Assembly (NCBI RefSeq): GCF_036850765.1
Contig: NC_089492.1
Span: 162,810,296 to 162,874,295, forward strand
Reading direction: 5' to 3'
Length of the DNA: 64,000 nt
DNA from: Saccopteryx bilineata
Taxonomy: Eukaryota > Chordata > Mammalia > Chiroptera > Emballonuridae
A program made the translations under genes and the position numbers. The notes under the pieces are model-generated. The model searched no databases and was not told the DNA's origin. It was given only the letters and a program-made list of their open reading frames with translations. Position 1 is the stretch's first letter. Every line of letters begins with the position of its first letter. This document shows, one piece after another, positions 48,070-59,704 of this stretch.

Positions 48070-48850
48070 AATGGAAGCAACCAAAATATCAGATGTAGAG
48101 TTCAAAAAATGGTTATAAAGATGCTTAAAGACCTTAGGAGAAGGATGGATGATCTCAGTAAGAACTTAAAGAAATACTAAGCATGAAAAAGGATATAAAA
48201 AAAACATTAAAAAGAACCAGTCAGAAATAACACAATATCTGAAATGAAGAATAGGAAATCAACAGTAGTTCAGAAGAAGCAGAAACATCCAAACAAAGCA
48301 GCAAAAAGAAAATCAGAATTTAAAATAAAAAGAAAGTTTAAAGGACCTCTGGGACAACCTTAAGCATAATAACATCTGCATCATAGAGGTACCAGAAGAA
48401 GAAGAGAGAGAGGAAGGGATCAAGAACCTGTTTGAAGAACTAATGGCCGAAAACTTTCCTAACCTGGTGAATGAAAGAGACACACAAGTCAGGAAAGTCA
48501 GAGAGTCCTAAACAATATGACCCCAAAGAGGCCCACACCAGGACATATCATAATTAAATTGGCAAAGGTTAAAGACAAAGAGAATCTTAAGAACAGCAAG
48601 AGATAGTTACCTACAATGGATCTCCTATAATGCCATCAGCTGATTTCTCAACAGAAATACTTCAGCCCAGAAGGAATTGCAAAGAAATATTCAAAGGGCT
48701 GAAAAGCAAGGACCTACAACCAAGACTATTCTACCTAATAAGACTTAACATGTAAAACTGAAGGAGAAATAAAGAGCTTCCCTGACCAAAAAAAAAAAAA
48801 AAAAAAAAAATGTCTTATTACCACCAAACACTGCAAAATATATTAAAGGA
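48070..48850 (+). pseudogene. Old L1 ORF1, heavily mutated
   Basis: Short stretches are still readable in several frames: ISDVEFKKW, NNICIIEVPEEEERE and ENFPNL, then DFST-like and QPRLFYL-like wording near the end. This order matches the L1 ORF1 core. A run of about 26 A at 48788-48810 is near the end. Confidence 0.78.
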
Positions 48851-48921
48851 TATTTTTTAAAAAGAAGAAAGAAAAAATGAAATATATAGAGAGGAACACA
48901 GGTATAAAGAAAAAACTGGCA

Positions 48922-49302
48922 GTCCTGGCCAGTTTGCTCAATGGTAGAGCATCAGCCTGGCGTGTAGGAGTCCTGGGTTCGATTCCCGGCCAGGGCACAT
49001 AGGAGAAGCACCCATCTGCCTCTCCACCCCTCCCCCTCTCTTTCCTCTCTGTCTCTCCTTCCCCTCCCGCAGCCAGGGCTCCATTGGAGCAAAGTTGACC
49101 CGGGCACTGAGGATGGCCCTGTGGCCTCTGCCTCAGGCACTAGAATGGTTCTGGTTGCAACAGAGCGATGCCCCAGATGGGCAGAGTATCGCTCCCTGGT
49201 GGGCATGCCAGATGGATCCCGGTCAGGTGCATGCGGGAGTCTGACTGACTGCTTCCCTGTTTCCAACTTCAGAAAAATACAAAAAATAAAAATAAAAAAA
49301 AT
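48922..49302 (+). mobile_element. VES-type SINE between old L1 ORF1 and ORF2
   Basis: It is complete, with B box ggttcgattcc at 48976-48986. The 9-bp duplication aaactggca lies at 48913-48921 and 49303-49311. Confidence 0.92.
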
Positions 49303-49305
49303 AAA

Positions 49306-50962
49306 CTGGCAATAAATAAGTATCTATCAACAATAAGTTTAAATGTAAATAGATTAAATGCTTCAATCAAAAGACATAAGGTATCTGAATGGATAAGAAA
49401 ACATGGCCCATATATATGCTGTCTACAAGAGACCCACTTCAGAACAAAAGATATACACAGGTGAACATGAAGGGAAAAGATATTCCATGCAAATGGAAAA
49501 AAAAAAAAAAAGCTGGGGTAGCAATACTTACATCAGACAAAATAGACCTTAAAACAAGGGCAATACTAAGAGACAAAAATAGACAATGACGAAGGGAGCA
49601 ACACAACAAGAGGAAATACCCCTTGTAAACATATATCACCCAACATAGGAGTACTTAAATATGTGAAGCAAATCCTGATGGACATAAAGGGAGAGATCAA
49701 CAGTAATACAGTCATAGTAGTGAATTTTAATACTCCCTTGACATTCAAGGATAGGTCTTTTAGACAAAAAAATCAACAAGGCAACAACAACCTTACAAAT
49801 CACACTGGACCAGATGGATTTAATGAATATTTACAGAACATTTCATCCCAAAGCAGCAGACTATACATTCTTTTTCTGTGCACATGGAACATTCTCCATA
49901 ATCACATGTTAGGCTAGATCACATGTTAGGACACAAAATAACTCTTAATAAGTTCAAGAAGATTAAAATTATATGGGGCATCTTCTCTGACCACAATGGT
50001 ATGAAACTATAAATCAATTACAAGAAAAAAAACTGAAAAACAAACACATGGAAGCTGAAAAACGTGTTACTGAACAATAAATGGGACAACAATGAGATCA
50101 AGAAAGAAATCGTAAGTTACCTTGTAATGAATGAAAATGAACACACAACAACCTAAAATCTATAGAACCAGAAAGCAATTCTAAGAGGAAACTTCATAGC
50201 ATTACAGGCCTACCATAAGAAGCAAGAAAAATCTTTATAATCTAAACCTACACTTAAAAGAACTAGAAAAAAGAACAACAAACAAATTCCAGAGTAAGTA
50301 GAAGGAAGAAAATAATAAAGATTAGAGTGGAAATAAGTAATATAAAGACTAAAACAAAAATACAACATATCAATGAAGTAAAGAATAGGTTCTTTGAAAA
50401 GATAAACAATATTGATGAACCTTCAACTAGACCCATCAAGAAAAAAAAGAGAGGGGACCCAAATAAATAAAATAAAAAATGAAAGAAGGGAAGTAACAAT
50501 TGACACCAAAGAAATACAAAGGATTGTAAAAAAAATATTATGAAAAACTATAAGCCAACATATTGGACAACCTGAACAAAATGGATAAATTCCAAGAAAT
50601 GTAATTTTCCAACAACAAATCTAGAAGAATCAGAAAACCTGAATAGACCAGTTGCAACTAATAAAATCGAAGCAGTAATCAAGAAGTTTTCAGCAAACAA
50701 AAGTCTTGGACCAGATGGCTTCACAGGTGATTTTTTACCATTCAAAGAACCATCATCTATCCTTCTCACACTATTCCAGAAAATTCAAGTGGAAGGAAGA
50801 CTCCCAAGCTCATTTTATGAGGCCAGTATTATCCTAATTCCAAAACTAGATCAAGACACTACAAAGAAAGAATATTATAGGCCAATATACCTGATGAATG
50901 TAAATACTAAAATCCTCAATAAAATATTAGCAAACTAGATCCAACAATACATTTTAAAAGAT
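49306..50962 (+). pseudogene. Old L1 ORF2, N-terminal half
   Basis: It reads the endonuclease (for example AGVAILTSDKIDLK at 49510) and the start of reverse transcriptase ([13 protein letters not shown] near 50710, and [11 protein letters not shown] near 50910). There are many stops and frameshifts. It is interrupted at 50962 by the mariner-like element and the younger L1. Confidence 0.82.
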
Positions 50963-50966
50963 TATA

Positions 50967-50969
50967 CAG
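50967..50969 (+). mobile_element. Left stub of the mariner-like element
   Basis: After a TA (50965-50966), the bases cag match the terminal bases of the right inverted repeat (complement cagtgtgtccg at 59692-59702). The rest of this end was displaced by the younger L1. With only three bases, the evidence is mainly positional. Confidence 0.4.
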
Positions 50970-50973
50970 AGGA

Positions 50974-50981
50974 TGACGTCA
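50974..50981 (+). promoter_or_regulatory. Consensus cAMP-response element at the L1 5' end
   Basis: tgacgtca is the exact palindromic CREB/ATF site, about five bases inside the L1 start. In the sibling L1 only gtca remains at the end. It is a plausible promoter element but there is no functional evidence. Confidence 0.55.
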
Positions 50982-51407
50982 GAGTAATGGTGGGGTAGGA
51001 AGTGATACCGATAAATCTCCCCCAAAACTCAACAAGATCTTCAACCAGAAACAGAAAAACCTATCCTTGGAGCCTCCAGATGTTTCGCAATACACCCAAA
51101 GGTATGATCGAGCGAAAAATTGGCTAAATATATAACCAAACCCTGAAGGAAATAGGGAGTAAGAAATGCTCCACCTTCCTCACTAACCTAAACAGGGCGG
51201 TTTTCACTGGAAACTGAGAATATAAAAGTTAAGGCGGGCAAAGGGGGTGAATAGATCCAGGCCGCAGCACAAACGGCCAAACCAGGCTGTGGCACAGAGA
51301 TCCAAGGCGACGAAAAACCGTTCCTGAGACAACCCGGGCAATACAGCTAACACTCGCGCCAAACCCAGACAAAGAAAGACGAGCGAGGCAGCCATTTTAC
51401 GTGATCT

Positions 51408-52010
51408 CCTGGTCAGCAGGCGCAGATAGTGGGCGAGAGATTCCTTCCAAAGCCCCGGGAGGGTGCGCCCGTGTTACTCCACAGAGAGGCAGAGTCAGAG
51501 GCCTTTGTGTGGGCCGAAAGCCTCCAGGCCGCCCCAGAACCCTGGGAGAGTCGCACACGGGGAGAGAGCGAGAGCTAATTCTAACACTGGAACTTTTCAG
51601 TGCAGGAGGGAGGTTTCACTCAGAGGGCAAGACTCCAGCCTCACATCCTGGTCTGCGCGCACAGAGAGTGGGCAGGAGACTCCTCCCAGCACCCTGGGAG
51701 TTGGAGCCTGTGTTGTCCCATGGAGGGGCAAAGTCGGGGGCCTTTGTGTGGGCTGAGGGCGGAGTCTCAGGATGCCCCAGTGCCTTGAAAAAGCCGCACA
51801 TGGGGACTGAGCGAGAGTCAATTCCAACGCTGGAACTTTTCAGTGCGGGCGGGGGTTTCACTCAGAGGGCGAGACTTCCGGTCTAACATCCTGGTCTGCA
51901 CGCAGATAATGAATGAGAGTTTCCTCCAAGTGCCCCGGGAGTGGGTGCCCACCCGTGTTACTGGACAGAGTGGCAGAGCCAGAGGTCTTTGAGTGGGCGG
52001 AAGCCCCGGC
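51408..52010 (+). repeat. L1 5'UTR monomers, about 2.5 units of 240 bp
   Basis: Units begin with cctggtc at 51408, 51647 and 51890 (spacing 239 and 243). Shared landmarks are gagagattcct/gagactcct, ggcctttgtgtgggc, aacttttcagtgc and tttcactcagagggc. They are CpG-rich against an AT-rich genome. Long open frames here (for example 51401-51886) arise from the GC-rich monomers. Confidence 0.85.
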
Positions 52011-53263
52011 TGGTTATGCTAGCGGCTCTGACTGACTGAGCCTTATCCAGAGCCCTGTGCTGAGTGGGAATAGAGTGGGGAGTTGCCAGCTCTTTGAGCC
52101 TCTTACTATCCAGGCAGAGGCAGCAGCAACCCCATAGCTGGATGCTCAGGCTACTAATTGAGGAAGGAAAGACTAGGAGAGAGGCTCCTGGAACACAGAC
52201 TCTCTCACTGTCAGAGCCTATAAATTCTAATGAGCCTCGACTGCTAACAACACTAAAGCACAATACATGACATCGCCATAGAGACTTATCAACTGCAAAC
52301 CTCTACCTGAGCGAGGCAAAGGGGCAGAACCCGGGGTACAGAGTCACCGACCAGGAAGAAGGAGAGAAAAGAAAAAGCAAGAAGATAACCTCTCAAAATC
52401 AAGAATAATCTGCAGACTTTATAACCTATCCCATTTTATTATATTTGTTCATTTGTTTCTCTTATCTTCATTCTTGATTTTTTTTTTCCTCCTCCAATTT
52501 GGTCCTTTAACTCTCTACCAGTCTTACTCTCTCCTCTCCTTGAACTACACTAGCCATAAGTGTTACATCTCCCATTATCTTTTCTTTCCTCTTCCTTTCT
52601 CTCTAGGAGGATTGCACTCCAAAACCCTTAACTCTCTCTCTCTCTCCTCTTTTTTCTTTTTTCTTCTTTTAGTGGTTCCCTCTTTTCACTCTCTCTCTCT
52701 CTCTCTCTCTTTCTTTTCTCCCTCTATATTACTTTCTGCCTTTCTCCTTTACATCTCCTCTCATTCAAACCTCAATAACAAACAAATTATTTTATCTGGG
52801 ACTCAAACTTATGTTTGTGGCATTTTGGGGGGTTTTTACTTCACCTTTTCAACTCACTAGCAGTGCTCCCATCCCTGGCTTTCCATTTTATCAAGCTCTT
52901 GTTCCACTAAATACAATAGTAATTTTTTAATTTGTCCCCCCATTTTCCTATTTCCCTCTTACTCCTCTCATCATAACTCTTAGTCAACCATCACCTAAAC
53001 ACAAATCATTTTATTCTTCATTCAAAATTTTTCATTATTTGCTTTTTATGAGTCCATACCCCCCCTTTTTTTATTTTTTATTTTATTTATTATTTTTTTG
53101 CTTGCCCCTTTATTACTTTTCCTCAATTCAGTCCCTCCATTACAGGCATTGTTTGTTCTATTAAATACAATATAATTCACAGTTCACCACAAGATTTTCT
53201 CAAGAAAGACGGGAGAGGAGAGGAGAGGAAAAAAAGGGAGGGGGAATAATTTCCTTTTTTAAA

Positions 53264-53670
53264 ATTTTTTTTGAATTTTTCTTTTTTTTTTTTTTCTGAA
53301 GCTGGAAATGGGGAGAGAGAGTCAGACAGACTCCCGCATGCGCCCGATCGAGATCCACCCGGCACGCACACCAGGGGCAACGCTCTGCCCACTAGGGGGT
53401 GATGCTCTGCCCCTCCGGGGCATCGCTTTGCCGAGACTAGAGCCACTCTAGCGCCTGGGGCAGAGGCCAAGAAGCCATCCCCAGCGCCCGGGCCATTATT
53501 GCTCCAATGGAGCCTTGGCTGCGGGAGGGGAAGAGAGAGACAGAGAAGAAGGAGGTGGTGGGGGGTGGAGAAGCAAATGGGCGCCTCTCCTATGTGCCCT
53601 GGCCAGGAATCGAACCTGGGTCCCCCGCACGCCAGGCCAATGCTCTACCGCTGAGTCAGCCGGCCAGGGC
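53264..53670 (-). mobile_element. VES-type SINE in the younger L1 leader
   Basis: It has a poly-T tail at the left and head (ccggccagggc) at the right. The duplication tccttttttaaa lies at 53252-53263 and 53671-53682. It inserted after this L1. Confidence 0.93.
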
Positions 53671-53807
53671 TCCTTTTTTAAATTTTTATTTTATTTTATT
53701 TTTTTATTTCATTATTAATTTTAAAAAACACTTTTTTCAATTTTTTATTTTTTAACTTTTTATTTTTTATTAAATCTCATTAAGACTAGCAACAAAACCA
53801 CCCTCAG

Positions 53808-54874
53808 ATGCCATTAAGGAAGACAAAATCTAATATCATGGATACAAAAGAAAGAGAGGTAACACAAATAGATGAGGAAAAATCTATGGAGAAAAAATTT
53901 AATATATTGGAAACCTTGGAGCTAAATGAAAGAGAATTGAAAATAGAAATCCTAAAAATACTCAGAGATATACAAGAAAACACAGAAAGGCAATTTAGGG
54001 AGCTCAGAAAACAACTCAATGAACACAAAAAATATATGTCCAAGGAAATTGAAACTATAAAAACAAATCAAACAGAGATGAAAAACTCAATTCACGAGCT
54101 GAAAAACGAGGTAACAAGCTTGGCTAATAGAAAAGGCCAGATAGAAGAGAGGATTAGTGAAATAGAAGACAAGCAACTTGAGGCACAACAGAAAGAAGAA
54201 GAAAGAGACTCAAAAATTAAAAAAATGAGATAGCCCTACAAGAATTATCTGATGCCATCAGAAAGAATAACATAAGAATAATAGGTATATCAGAGGGAGA
54301 AGAGAGAGAAAATGGAATGGAAAACATACTCAAACAAATAATAGATGAGAACTTCCCAAGCCTGTGGAAAGAACTAAAGCATCAAATTCATGAAGCAAAC
54401 AGAACTCCGAGTTTTCTTAACCCCAACAAACCTACTCCAAGGCACATCATAATGGAATTGGCACAAACCAATGGCAAAGAAAAAATTCTCAAGGCAGCCA
54501 GGGAAAAGAAGAATACAACATATAAAGGAAGGCCCATTAGATTATCATCAGATTTCTCAGCAGAAATTCTACAAGCTAGAAGAGAGTGGACCCCAATATT
54601 TAATGTCCTGAAAGAGAGGAACTTTCAGCCACAAATACTATACCCATCAAAGCTATCCTTCAAATATGAAGGAGAAATAAAAACATTCACAGATACAGAA
54701 AAGATGAGGGAATTTATCATCAGAAAAGCCCCACTCCAGGAATTACCAAAGGGGGTTCTCCAATCAGATACAAAGAACAAAAAAAATAAAGCCACAAGTA
54801 AAAGCTCCAAGGAGAACATAATAAAACCAAATTTAAACTGTGACAACAACAAAAAGAAAGGGGGGAGAGGATGA
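53808..54874 (+). pseudogene. L1 ORF1 protein, one frameshift
   Basis: About 355 codons. From the ATG at 53808 it has MPLRKTKSNIMDTKERE, a long coiled coil of KE-rich heptads (residues about 30-140), the NNIRIIGISEG core and RHIIMELAQTNG, then a basic tail. A one-base change in an A-run near 54225 shifts the frame; the second part is open from 54317 to 54874. It is nearly complete otherwise, and much better than ORF1 of the sibling L1. Confidence 0.9.
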
Positions 54875-55126
54875 AGATTAACAGTAGCAAAGGACGATGG
54901 AGTGCAAAAGTACTCACAAAATAATGCACTACAATGAACAGGGTAGGAACCCTTTTCATTACTTAAAGGTAACCACCATTGAAAAAACCACCACAGAAGC
55001 ACATGAGATAAAAAAGATAGCAACCATGGAAAGATGTATGGAATACAACCAAATAAAAACAAAAGATAGAAAAACAAAAGAGAAGGATCAAACAAGACAC
55101 AAAACTAACAGAGAGCAATCTATAAA

Positions 55127-58100
55127 ATGTCAATAGGGAACTCACAAGTTTCAATAATTACACTAAATGTAAACGGATTAAACTCACCAATAAAAAGACA
55201 CAGAGTAGCAGAATGGATTAAAAAAGAAAATCCAATTGTATGCTGCCTCCAGGAAACTCATCTAAGTAACAAGGATAAAAACAAATTCAAAGTGAAAGGC
55301 TGGAAAACAATACTCCAAGCAAATAACATCCAAAAAAAAAGCAGGCGTAGCAATACTCATATCTGGATAATGCTGACGACAAGACAGGAAAAATACTCAG
55401 AGACAAAAATGGCCATTTCATAATGGCTAAGGGGACACTGAATCAAGAAGACATAACAATTCTTAATATATATGCACCAAACCAAGGAGCACCAAAATAT
55501 ATAAGACAGCTACTTATTGACCTTAAAACAAAAACTGACAAAAATACAATCATACTTGGAGACCTCAATACACTGCTGACGGCTCTAGATCGGTCATCCA
55601 AACAGAGAATCAACAAAGATATAGTGGCCTTAAACAAAACACTAGAGCACCTGGATATGATAGACATCTACAGGACATTTCATCAGAAAGTGACTGAGTA
55701 TACATTTTTCTCCAGTGTACATGGATCATTCTCAAGAATTGACCATATGTTGGGCCACAAAAACAACATCAGCAAATTCAGAAAAATCGAAGTTGTACCA
55801 AGCATATTTTCTGATCATAAAGCCTTGAAACTAGAATTCAACTGCAAAAAGGAGGAAAAAAATCCCACAAAAATGTGGAAACTGAACAACATACTTTTAA
55901 AAAATGAATGGGTCAAAGAAGAAATAAGTGCAGAGATCAAAAGATATATATACAGACTAATGAAAATGACAATACGACATATCAGAATCTATGGGATGCA
56001 GCAAAAGCAGTGATAAGAGGGAAGTTCATATCACTTCAGGCCTATATGAACAAACAAGAGAGAGCCCAAGTGAACCACTTAACTTCACACCTTAAGGAAC
56101 TAGAAAAAGAAGAACAAAGACAACTCAAAACCAGACAAAGAAAGGAGATAATAAAAATCAGAGCAGAAATAAATGAAATAGAGAACAGTAAAACTATAGA
56201 AAAAAATTAATAGAACAAAGAGCTGGTTCTTTGAAAAGATCAACAAAATTGACAAACCCTTGGCAAGACTTACCAAGGAAAAAAGAGAAAGAACTCACAT
56301 AAACAAAATCCATAATGAAAGAGGAGAAATCACTACGGACACCGTAGATATACAAAGAATTATTGTAGAATACTATGAAAAACTTTATGCCACTAAATTC
56401 AACAATCTAGAAGAAATGGATAAATTCCTAGAACAATACAACCTTCCTAGACTGAGTCAAGAAGAAACAGAAAGCCTAAATAGACCTATTAGTAGAAAAG
56501 AAATAGAAAAAACCATTAAAAACCTCCCCAAAAATAAAAGTCCAGGCCCTGATGGCTATACCAGCGAATTTTATCAAACATTCAAAGAAGACTTGGTTCC
56601 TATTCTACTCAAAGTCTTCCAAAAAATTGAAGAAGAAGCAATACTTCCAAACACATTTTATGAGGCCAATATAACCCTCATACCAAAACCAGGCAAGGTT
56701 GGCACAAAAAGAGAAAACTATAGACCAATATCTTCAATGAATACAGATGCTAAAATACTAAACAAAATACTAGCAAATCGAATACAACAACATATTAAAA
56801 AAATAATACATCATGATCAAATGGGATTCATCCCAGAATCTCAAGGATGGTTCAACATACGCAAAACGGTTAACGTAATACACCATATCAACAAAACAAA
56901 GAACAAAAACCACATGATCTTATCAATAGACGCAGAAAAGGCTTTCGATAAAATACAACACAATTTTATGTTTAAGACTCTCAACAAAATGGGTATAGAA
57001 GGAAAATATCTCAACATTATAAAGGCCATATATGATAAACCATCAGCTAACATCATAATAAATGGCACAAAACTGAAGGCTTTCCCCCTTAAATCAGGAA
57101 CAAGACAGGGTTGTCCACTCTCTCCACTCTTATTTAATGTGGTACTAGAGGTTCTAGCCAGAGCAATCAGACAAGTCAAAGAAATAAAAGGCATCCATAT
57201 CGGAAAAGAAGAAGTAAAGGTATCACTTTTTGCAGATGATATGATCCTATACATCGAAAACCCCAAAGAATCCACAAAAAGACTACTAGAAACAATAAGT
57301 CAATACAGTAAGGTCGCAGGATACAAAATTAACATACAGAAGTCAATAGCCTTTCTATATGCCAACAATGAAATAATTGAGAATGAACTCAAAAGAATAA
57401 TCCCCTTCACAATTGCAACAAAAAAAAATAAAATACTTAGGAATAAACATAACAAAGAATGTAAAGGACTTATATAATGAAAACTATAAACCATTGTTAA
57501 GAGAAATTGAGAAAGATATAATGAGATGGAAGAATATTCCTTGTTCTTGGTTAGGAAGAATTAATATAATCAATATGGCTATATTACCCAAAGCAATATA
57601 CAAATTTAATGCAATTCCCATGACATTTTTTAAAGAAATGGAGCAAAAAATCATCAGATTTATATGGAAGTATGAAAAACCCTGAATAGCCAGAGCAGTC
57701 CTAAAGAAAAAGAATGAAGCTGGGGGCATTACAATACCTGACTTCAAATTTTATTATAGGCCCACGACAATCAAAACAGCATGGTATTGGCAGAAAAATA
57801 GACACTCAGACCAATGGAACAGAATAGAAAGTCCAGAAATAAAACCACATATATATAGTCAAATAATTTTTGATAAAGGGGCTAAGAACATACAATGGAG
57901 AAAAGAAAGCCTCTTCAATAAATGGTGCTGGGAAAACTGGAAAGCCACATGCAAAAGAATGAAACTTGACTACAGTTTGTCCCCCTGTACTAAAATTAAC
58001 TCAAAATGGATCAAAGATCTAAACATATGACCTGAAACAATAAAGTACATAGAAGAAGACATAGGTACTAAACTCATGGACCTGGGTTTTAAAGAGCATT

Positions 58101-58948
58101 TTATGAATTTGACTCCAATGGCAAGAGAAGTGAAGGCAAAAATTAATGAATGGGACTACATCAGACTAAGAAGTTTTTGCTCAGCAAGAGAAACTGATAA
58201 CAAAATAAACAGAAAGCCAACTAAATGGGAAATGATATTTTCAAACAACAGCTCAGATAAGGGCCTAATATCCAAAATATACAAAGAACTCATAAAACTC
58301 AACAACAAACAAACAAACAATCCAATAAAAAAATGGGAAGAGGACATGAACAGACACTTCTCCCAGGAGGAAGTACAAATGGCCAACAGATATATGAAAA
58401 GATGCTCATCTTCTTTAGTTATTAGAGAAATGCAAATCAAAACTGCAATGAGATACCACCTCACACCTGTTAGATTAGCTATTATTAACAAGACAGGTAA
58501 TAGCAAATGTTGGAGAGGCTGTGGAGAAAAAGGAACCCTCATACACTGTTGGTGGGAATGTAAAGTAGTACAACCATTATGGAAGAAAGTATGGTTGTTC
58601 CTCAAAAAACTGAAAATAGAACTACCTTATGACCCAGCAATCCCTCTACTGGGTATATACCCCAAAAACTCAGAAACATTGACTTGTAAAGACACATGCA
58701 GCCCCATGTTCATTGCAGCATTGTTCACAGTGGCCAGGACATGGAAACAACCAAAAAGCCCGTCAATAGACGACTGGATAAAGAAGATGTGGCACATATA
58801 CACTATGGAATACTACTCAGCCATAAGAAATGATGACATCGGATCATTTACAGCAAAATAGTGGGATCTTGATAACATTATACGAAGTGAAATAAGTAAA
58901 TCAGAAAAAAACAGGAACTGCATTATTCCATACGTAGGTGGGACATAA
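55127..58948 (+). pseudogene. L1 ORF2 (endonuclease, reverse transcriptase, Cys motif), broken
   Basis: It opens with VSIITLNVNGLNSPIKRH of the endonuclease. Further endonuclease signatures are ILGDLNT near 55560 and SRIDHMLGH near 55740. The reverse transcriptase is open from 56260 to 57477 with the catalytic FADD at 57229-57240. The CX3CX7HX4C motif (CWRGC..HCWWEC) lies near 58510-58560. Frameshifts fall near 55330, 55950, 56203 and 57418, mostly in A-runs, and stops at about 57683, 58027 and 58859. The natural end is the taa at 58946. Confidence 0.9.
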
Positions 58949-58977
58949 AAGTGAAACTAAGAGACATTGATGAGTGT

Positions 58978-59035
58978 GGTGGTTAAGGGGGGAGGGGGGA
59001 AAGGGAGAGGGAAAGGGGGAGGTGGAGGGGCACAA
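58978..59035 (+). repeat. G-rich tract in the L1 3'UTR
   Basis: Repeated runs of four to six G separated by A form a polypurine stretch that could fold as a G-quadruplex. Counterparts exist at 24786-24835 and 22600-22640. Confidence 0.7.
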
Positions 59036-59190
59036 AGAAAACTAGACTTTGGGTGATGGGTATGCAACATAATTGAAAGACAAGATAACCTGGACTTGTT
59101 GATCTTTGAATATATGTAACCTGATTTATTGATGTCGTCCCATTAAAAAAATAAAATTATAATTAAAAATAAATAAATAAATAAATAAAA

Positions 59191-59702
59191 AGGAAAACCC
59201 TCCTAGTTTCTGTAGGATGATGTGGCAGCATGTGCGCATGCACAGATGATGATGTAACACCGTGTATACAGTGGAGCAGCCCACGGCCATGCCAGTCAAG
59301 ATGTGGATGGTTCAGAGGAAAGTTCAGTGTGTTCTGTGGCTCTCTAAATTCGAATCCGTGACCAAAGTGCAAGTGAATATCGTTGCGTTTATAACAAAGC
59401 GCCACCACATAGGAATAACATTACTCGGTGGGCTAAGCAGTTGAAGGAACCCAGCAGTTTGGTGGAGAAAACCCATTCTGGTAGGCCATCAGTCAGTGAC
59501 GAGTCTGTAGAGGCTATACGGGATAGCTACCTAACGAGCCCTAAAATATCTGTGTGTGAGCCCACATTGAACTGCACTGAATATGTATGAAACTGGGAGA
59601 GTTTTCCTTTTATTTGGTGCAGAGTTCACATTTCTATCGTCTTTTGTTGCTTTCTTTTCTTGTGACCGGTCAAAAGTGCACCATGACTCTACGGACACAC
59701 TG
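59191..59702 (+). mobile_element. Mariner-like element, internally deleted
   Basis: The right end, complement cagtgtgtccgtagagtcat, abuts TA (59703-59704). The sub-terminal word ggaaaaccctcc on the left is mirrored by the complement ggaaaactctccc of 59593-59605 on the right, so both arms belong to one element. The left half encodes the start of a transposase (see the next entry); the catalytic half is deleted. Confidence 0.65.
59292..59560 (+). pseudogene. Mariner-like transposase N-terminus (helix-turn-helix)
   Basis: Two frames read consecutively. The first gives VQRKVQCVLWLSKFESVTKV. After a frameshift near 59370 the second gives APPHRNNITRWAKQLKE, then VEKTHSGRPSVSDESVEAIR and DSYLTSP. 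This is the paired helix-turn-helix layout of Tc1/mariner-type transposases, with the GRP linker motif. No DDE/DDD catalytic part follows. I recall close wording in arthropod mariner-like proteins, which would need a search to confirm. Confidence 0.62.
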
Positions 59703-59704
59703 TA

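Larger units (their letters stand above)
46395..50962 (+). mobile_element. Old L1, 5' half (5'UTR, ORF1, first part of ORF2)
   Basis: A 5'UTR with a GC-richer part leads to ORF1 (about 48070-48850) and ORF2 from about 49306. It stops at 50962 in the reverse-transcriptase region and continues at 59705. It is heavily mutated and holds a VES SINE at 48922-49302. Confidence 0.85.
50970..59190 (+). mobile_element. Full-length younger L1 (about 8.2 kb with a SINE inside)
   Basis: It has a 5'UTR of about 2.8 kb (including a 407-bp SINE), ORF1, a 250-bp spacer, ORF2, a G-rich 3'UTR and an A-rich tail. It is better preserved than the sibling at 26306-33729: ORF1 has one frameshift and ORF2 has about four frameshifts and three stops. 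No target duplication is visible, which suggests that the insertion deleted part of the target. Confidence 0.9.

Noticed and set aside
51401..51886. 161-codon frame in the L1 leader
   Set aside because: All frames are long across these CpG-rich monomers. The repeated peptide phrases follow from the tandem DNA repeat.
54625..55095. 156-codon minus-strand frame
   Set aside because: Antisense of L1 ORF1 and the spacer. Runs of F, L and S reflect purine-rich sense strand, not a membrane protein.
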